Below, in pieces: positions 61,386-64,000 of a stretch of DNA of 64,000 nucleotides (its first letter is position 1; every line of letters starts with the position of its first letter). The translations under genes and the position numbers were made by a program. The stretch covers positions 434,001 through 498,000 of the forward strand of contig CATQHF010000005.1 of assembly GCA_958295865.1 (NCBI GenBank), given 5' to 3'. The DNA comes from an uncultured Dehalococcoidia bacterium (GTDB lineage Bacteria; Chloroflexota; Dehalococcoidia; Lucifugimonadales; JADFKI01). Below the pieces are notes generated by a model that saw nothing but the letters and a program-made list of their open reading frames with translations, searched no databases and was not told where the DNA came from.

Positions 61386-61718
61386 TCATCCTCTGGCTTT
61401 AAGTATCCGGTCTTCTAACCTCAAATACTTAGGGTCCGGCTTCCCGCTCGCTCCAAGCGTTCCATCAGGTTGTCTGTACTGGTGCATGACCGCAACCATT
61501 CCATCCTCATTAAAGTAATGAACGATCTGAGTGTGAGTGCAGTATGTAACACTTGCGCCCCTCGCATTTTGTCTGCTCAAGTGGTTGCTAGAGCGAATTC
61601 GTACTCTGAACTCACCATCACGCGCCCTCTCCCAGAATTGCCCAGTATTGAACGCTTCTCGTATAATAGATGGCGAAACAATCTGAATTTCAATCTCCCC
61701 GAAAAGGTTAAAAGACAT
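61386..61718 (-). CDS. hypothetical protein with a conserved DGTLGASGKPDPK tail motif
   Basis: A 110-residue protein. The end HYFNEDGMVAVMHQYRQPDGTLGASGKPDPKYLRLEDRIL (in parts) is a pattern that recurs in small proteins of accessory regions, some with toxin-like folds; I cannot name the family. The start at 61718 shares the CATG word with the divergent gene at 61717, so the two start codons overlap on opposite strands. A GTG at 61730 is another possible start. It runs into the YbjN-like gene 43 bases on. No catalytic motif is recognised. Confidence 0.6.
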   Translation of the reverse strand: MSFNLFGEIEIQIVSPSIIREAFNTGQFWERARDGEFRVRIRSSNHLSRQNARGASVTYCTHTQIVHYFNEDGMVAVMHQYRQPDGTLGASGKPDPKYLRLEDRILKARG

Positions 61719-62001
61719 GGCTGAATTCACTCTACGCGAAAATGCTGACCGTTATCTTCTTGGCGAGATAACCCTTGACCAACTGAACAAGTTTGTAGAT
61801 GAGGACATCATCGAAGATTTTCAGTATGGTGAGCGCGATTCTGATGAAACTGACTTCGCCGGCTTCCTGTTTGGCTTGCACTACGACTTCGACATTTCCA
61901 AAAAGGCGCATGGATACTTTGAAGAAGACGAATTTCGCAATGCCATCGCAGCCCATCTATACCTCAAAAGCCTAAAGACTGAAACCGCAAAAGCCTCCTA
62001 A
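61717..62001 (+). CDS. hypothetical small acidic protein
   Basis: A 94-residue acidic protein. The sequence TLRENADRYLLGEITLDQLNKFVDEDIIEDF with RDSDETDFAGFLFGLHYDFD is compact and well ordered, suggesting a real gene. GAAAAGG before ATG serves as ribosome site. It is divergent from the hypothetical gene at 61386 with overlapping start codons, the kind of layout seen for toxin-antitoxin-like or phage-derived pairs. No family recognised. It is the only plus-strand gene between 59 and 64 kb. Confidence 0.6.
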   Translation: MAEFTLRENADRYLLGEITLDQLNKFVDEDIIEDFQYGERDSDETDFAGFLFGLHYDFDISKKAHGYFEEDEFRNAIAAHLYLKSLKTETAKAS

Positions 62002-62089
62002 CACCTCCATTCCCGTCTAGTTCGCCCTGAGCCTGTCCAAGGAAACTTGCCGCAAGAAGCCTGCCCAAGAACGGCCAACCCGCCCAACA

Positions 62090-63259
62090 TTAGCGAGGCA
62101 GCTCCAGCCCCCGCGTCGCGATTACATTGCGCTGAATCTCCGATGTCCCCGCCGCGACCGTGCCGCCGTGCGAGCGCATCCAGCCGTTTTCTATCCGCCC
62201 CCTCAGCGGCGCCCAGCTCGACTCCGGGTCCAGCTGCCCATACAGCCCCATAACCTGCATCCCAAGGCTGTACAGCCGAATCATCATCTCCGTGCCGTAT
62301 GCCTTCGTTATCGACGCCTCGCGGTTCGGAATCATGTCCTGGCTCTGCATCCACGCAACCGCATAGCACATCAGGCGGCACGACTCTATCTGCACCGCCA
62401 TCTCCGCGAGGCGGCTGCGAACCGTAACATCTTCCGCAAGCGGCTTGCCATTGCGGCTATTCTCCTTGCAGAAGCCGACGATGTCCTCCAGCAGCCGCTT
62501 CGCCCTCGCCGGACGGTCAACACCCGAGCGCTCGAAGTCCAGCAGCGCGGCGCCCACATACCAGCCCCGGTTGAGTTCGCCCACCAGGTTCTTCTTCGGC
62601 ACGCGCACATCCTCGAATGTTACGAGCGCGCGATGCGCGTCCCACATCATCGGTATCTTCTCCACCGTAACGCCCGACTGCTGCATCTCCGTCAGCAAGA
62701 AACTGATCCCCCGATGCTTCGGCGCGTCCGGATCCGTGCGCGCCAGCATGAACATCCAGTCGGAGCCTGAGTGCGCCCCGTTCCATATCTTGGAGCCGTT
62801 GATAACAAAGTCGTCGCCATCCTCGACCGCCCGCGTCTGCAAAGATGCCAAGTCCGAGCCGCTATCCGGTTCGGAATAACCCTGCGACCAGTCGATGTCC
62901 GCCTGCGCGATGCGCGGCAAAAAGAACTGCTTCTGCTCCTCCGTGCCATACAGCATCAGTATCGGCCCCACCATACGCACGCCCGAATCGCCCGCCGGCA
63001 CGCCCCTATACGCCATCTCCTCGTTGAAAATCATCTGCCGTATGTGAGGCGCGGCTTGCCCGCCATACTCCTCGGGCCAAGCCATAGTAAGCCAGCCATT
63101 GCCCGCGAGCTTCCTCTTGAACTCGCGCACCAGCCCGGCATCCTCCGGCTCCTCCGCGTCAACCGCGCGCTCGCGCCAGTCCCACGGCAATTCGCTCTCC
63201 ACGAAATCGCCTACTTCCCTCCGAAAGTCATCATCCTCAGAGCTGAAGCGAAAATCCAT
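62090..63259 (-). CDS. acyl-CoA dehydrogenase family protein, FAD-binding-type subunit
   Basis: A 389-residue acyl-CoA dehydrogenase. Seen: WPEEYGGQAAPHIRQMIFNEEMAYRG, QGYSEPDSGSDLASLQTRA, GSKIWNGAHSGSDWMFMLART, FEDVRVPKKNLVGELNRGWYV and the end GGTVAAGTSEIQRNVIATRGLELPR, which is the FadE-type flavin-binding end. The GTSEIQRNVIA end is what heterotetrameric dehydrogenases carry on their catalytic subunit. With the 59574 gene it may form an alpha2beta2 enzyme; 1.4 kb of accessory genes lie between. ATG 63259 gives normal length. Confidence 0.87.
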   Translation of the reverse strand: MDFRFSSEDDDFRREVGDFVESELPWDWRERAVDAEEPEDAGLVREFKRKLAGNGWLTMAWPEEYGGQAAPHIRQMIFNEEMAYRGVPAGDSGVRMVGPILMLYGTEEQKQFFLPRIAQADIDWSQGYSEPDSGSDLASLQTRAVEDGDDFVINGSKIWNGAHSGSDWMFMLARTDPDAPKHRGISFLLTEMQQSGVTVEKIPMMWDAHRALVTFEDVRVPKKNLVGELNRGWYVGAALLDFERSGVDRPARAKRLLEDIVGFCKENSRNGKPLAEDVTVRSRLAEMAVQIESCRLMCYAVAWMQSQDMIPNREASITKAYGTEMMIRLYSLGMQVMGLYGQLDPESSWAPLRGRIENGWMRSHGGTVAAGTSEIQRNVIATRGLELPR

Positions 63260-63351
63260 ATATGCACCTCATATTGATTGCAGAGATTTGGGTATTGGAG
63301 CAAATAAGATTATAGTTCGGTCGATACTCTACGGCATAAACTTGTGCGATG

Positions 63352-63537
63352 TTACCCCGCAAACCTCACGATGGCAAACACCGCCCCCACGACAGCGATG
63401 GCAAGACCAACTTGCCACTTAACCATATCCGCCCGCAGCCTCTCCACATCCGCTTTCGTTGCTAGGTATGGCAGTACCGCCTTTATCGCGCGAATCCGCT
63501 CGTGTTCCGTTGGGACTTCTTGCGTTTCCAGCGCCAT
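63352..63537 (-). CDS. small single-helix membrane protein
   Basis: A 61-residue protein. A polar N-terminal part with TKADVERLRADMVKWQ (coiled coil) leads into a C-terminal transmembrane helix (VGLAIAVVGAVFAIVRF). The TKADVERLRADM-helix pattern is common in DUF1640-like and holin-like small proteins. GAGG lies before ATG 63537. Function is unknown. Confidence 0.65.
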   Translation of the reverse strand: MALETQEVPTEHERIRAIKAVLPYLATKADVERLRADMVKWQVGLAIAVVGAVFAIVRFAG

Positions 63538-63605
63538 CGGTCAGCCTCGCCTTCAATGTTTATCTGGCAAACTCCGCGATGACAAACACAGCGCCTATCA
63601 CTGTT

Positions 63606-63773
63606 ATCCTAGGGTCTTTCAATTGTCAGGGCATCGTTCTCACTGTCATTCCAAGCAAATTTTTTCTGTCATTCCGAGCGCAGCGAGGAATCTCAAGTTC
63701 CCGCCAGCGACACGCCTGATATGGCAAGGGTTTTAGACCCCTCACTCCGTCGGAGCGCCAATTGAAATATCTA
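63606..63773 (-). repeat. GAGGAATC palindromic repeat
   Basis: CATTCCGAGCGCAGCGAGG and AATCTCAAGTTCCCGCC, then CACGCCTGATATGGCAAGGG and TTTTAGACCCCTCACTCCG. It matches blocks at 5174-5250, 5361-5450 and inside both family-B elements. It is flanked by a second CTAGGGTCTTTCA word also present at 5170. Confidence 0.72.
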
Positions 63774-64000
63774 ATTGTTATCCCAGCGCATCTTGACATA
63801 AACCTCTGACGGAAGCCCACCTGTCATATTCGGAGATATGCCTATCATTTCTTCAACAGTGGGCAAATCTTCGTCTCGAGGCAGTACCTGCATTTTCCAT
63901 CCCAAAACGGCGTTGGACTTGCCGTCTTTCGATGCCAACTTCCTGCCAAACACATTCACACGCCGCCCAATCGCTTGCTTGGCTTCTTGTATCAACTCCC
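63771..64000 (-). CDS. hypothetical protein, C-terminal part, cut by the window edge
   Basis: The minus-strand frame is open to the right edge; the TTG at 63995 need not be the start. The visible end has QAIGRRVNVFGRKLASKDG, LGWKMQVLPRDEDLPTVEEM and PNMTGGLPSEVYVKMRWD. It looks like a compact soluble protein, possibly an antitoxin or regulator, but no family can be named. The upstream part is outside the window. A palindromic repeat follows it. Confidence 0.55.
   Translation of the reverse strand, partial: ELIQEAKQAIGRRVNVFGRKLASKDGKSNAVLGWKMQVLPRDEDLPTVEEMIGISPNMTGGLPSEVYVKMRWDNN

Noticed and set aside
1-64000. tRNA or rRNA genes
   Set aside because: No T-loop-plus-acceptor pattern or rRNA-like stretch was seen on either strand while reading; short ones could be missed without a covariance search.

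Overview
The window is GC-rich, gene-dense bacterial chromosome. No rRNA or tRNA was recognised, so lineage is inferred from gene content. It carries a DUF385/F420-type reductase, an LLM-class flavin oxidoreductase, an enolase-superfamily dehydratase, a CaiB/BaiF CoA transferase, several acyl-CoA dehydrogenases, hydantoinase/DUF917 genes, an NHL-repeat protein and a HolB-RicT pair. That mix fits an uncultured Chloroflexota of the Dehalococcoidia/SAR202 type. This assignment is inference, not something read directly.

Layout. 1-6.7 kb: replication genes (holB 3' end, a one-domain RicT-like protein, dnaN) around a 1.25-kaa surface protein of the RCC1-propeller type. 7-17.4 kb: oxidoreductases and degradative enzymes (LLM flavin enzyme, SDR, FMN 2-hydroxyacid oxidase, frameshifted NHL protein, enolase-superfamily enzyme, DUF385 reductase, HyuA-like/DUF917/aldo-keto reductase cluster). 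17.6-21.4 kb: oligopeptide-type ABC importer without ATPases. 21.5-24.1 kb: cobalt/nickel ECF transporter (cbiM-cbiQ-cbiO) with a strong promoter and an operator-like repeat. 24.4-41.6 kb: MFS transporter, thiI, a membrane-anchored protein with six tandem Cache domains, a CtBP-like dehydrogenase, a RACo-like ferredoxin/ASKHA protein, an amidase, lysA, two HAD hydrolases, an MBL hydrolase and a second FMN oxidase. 41.7-43.7 kb: an accessory island with an orphan type I specificity subunit bracketed by miniature inverted-repeat elements. 43.8-47.8 kb: CoA transferase, rhomboid protease, flavin monooxygenase-like ACAD. 47.9-58.9 kb: a MacB/FtsX-type ABC system (two ATPases, one fused to an AbrB-like domain; two giant permeases) with a duplicated Uma2 nuclease pair in the middle. 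59-64 kb: two YgiT-type zinc-finger genes and two acyl-CoA dehydrogenases flanking a group of small accessory genes.

Intergenic space is filled with dispersed repeats: hairpin repeats of the GGATTCC...GGAATGACG kind, two families of non-coding inverted-repeat elements (one inserted in the other with a 10-bp target duplication), a palindromic GAGGAATC repeat, and a five-unit 38-bp tandem array. The points most worth a second look are the hexa-Cache protein, the AbrB-fused ATPase operon interrupted by Uma2 genes, the nested elements around the orphan hsdS, and the poly-C tract before the surface protein.
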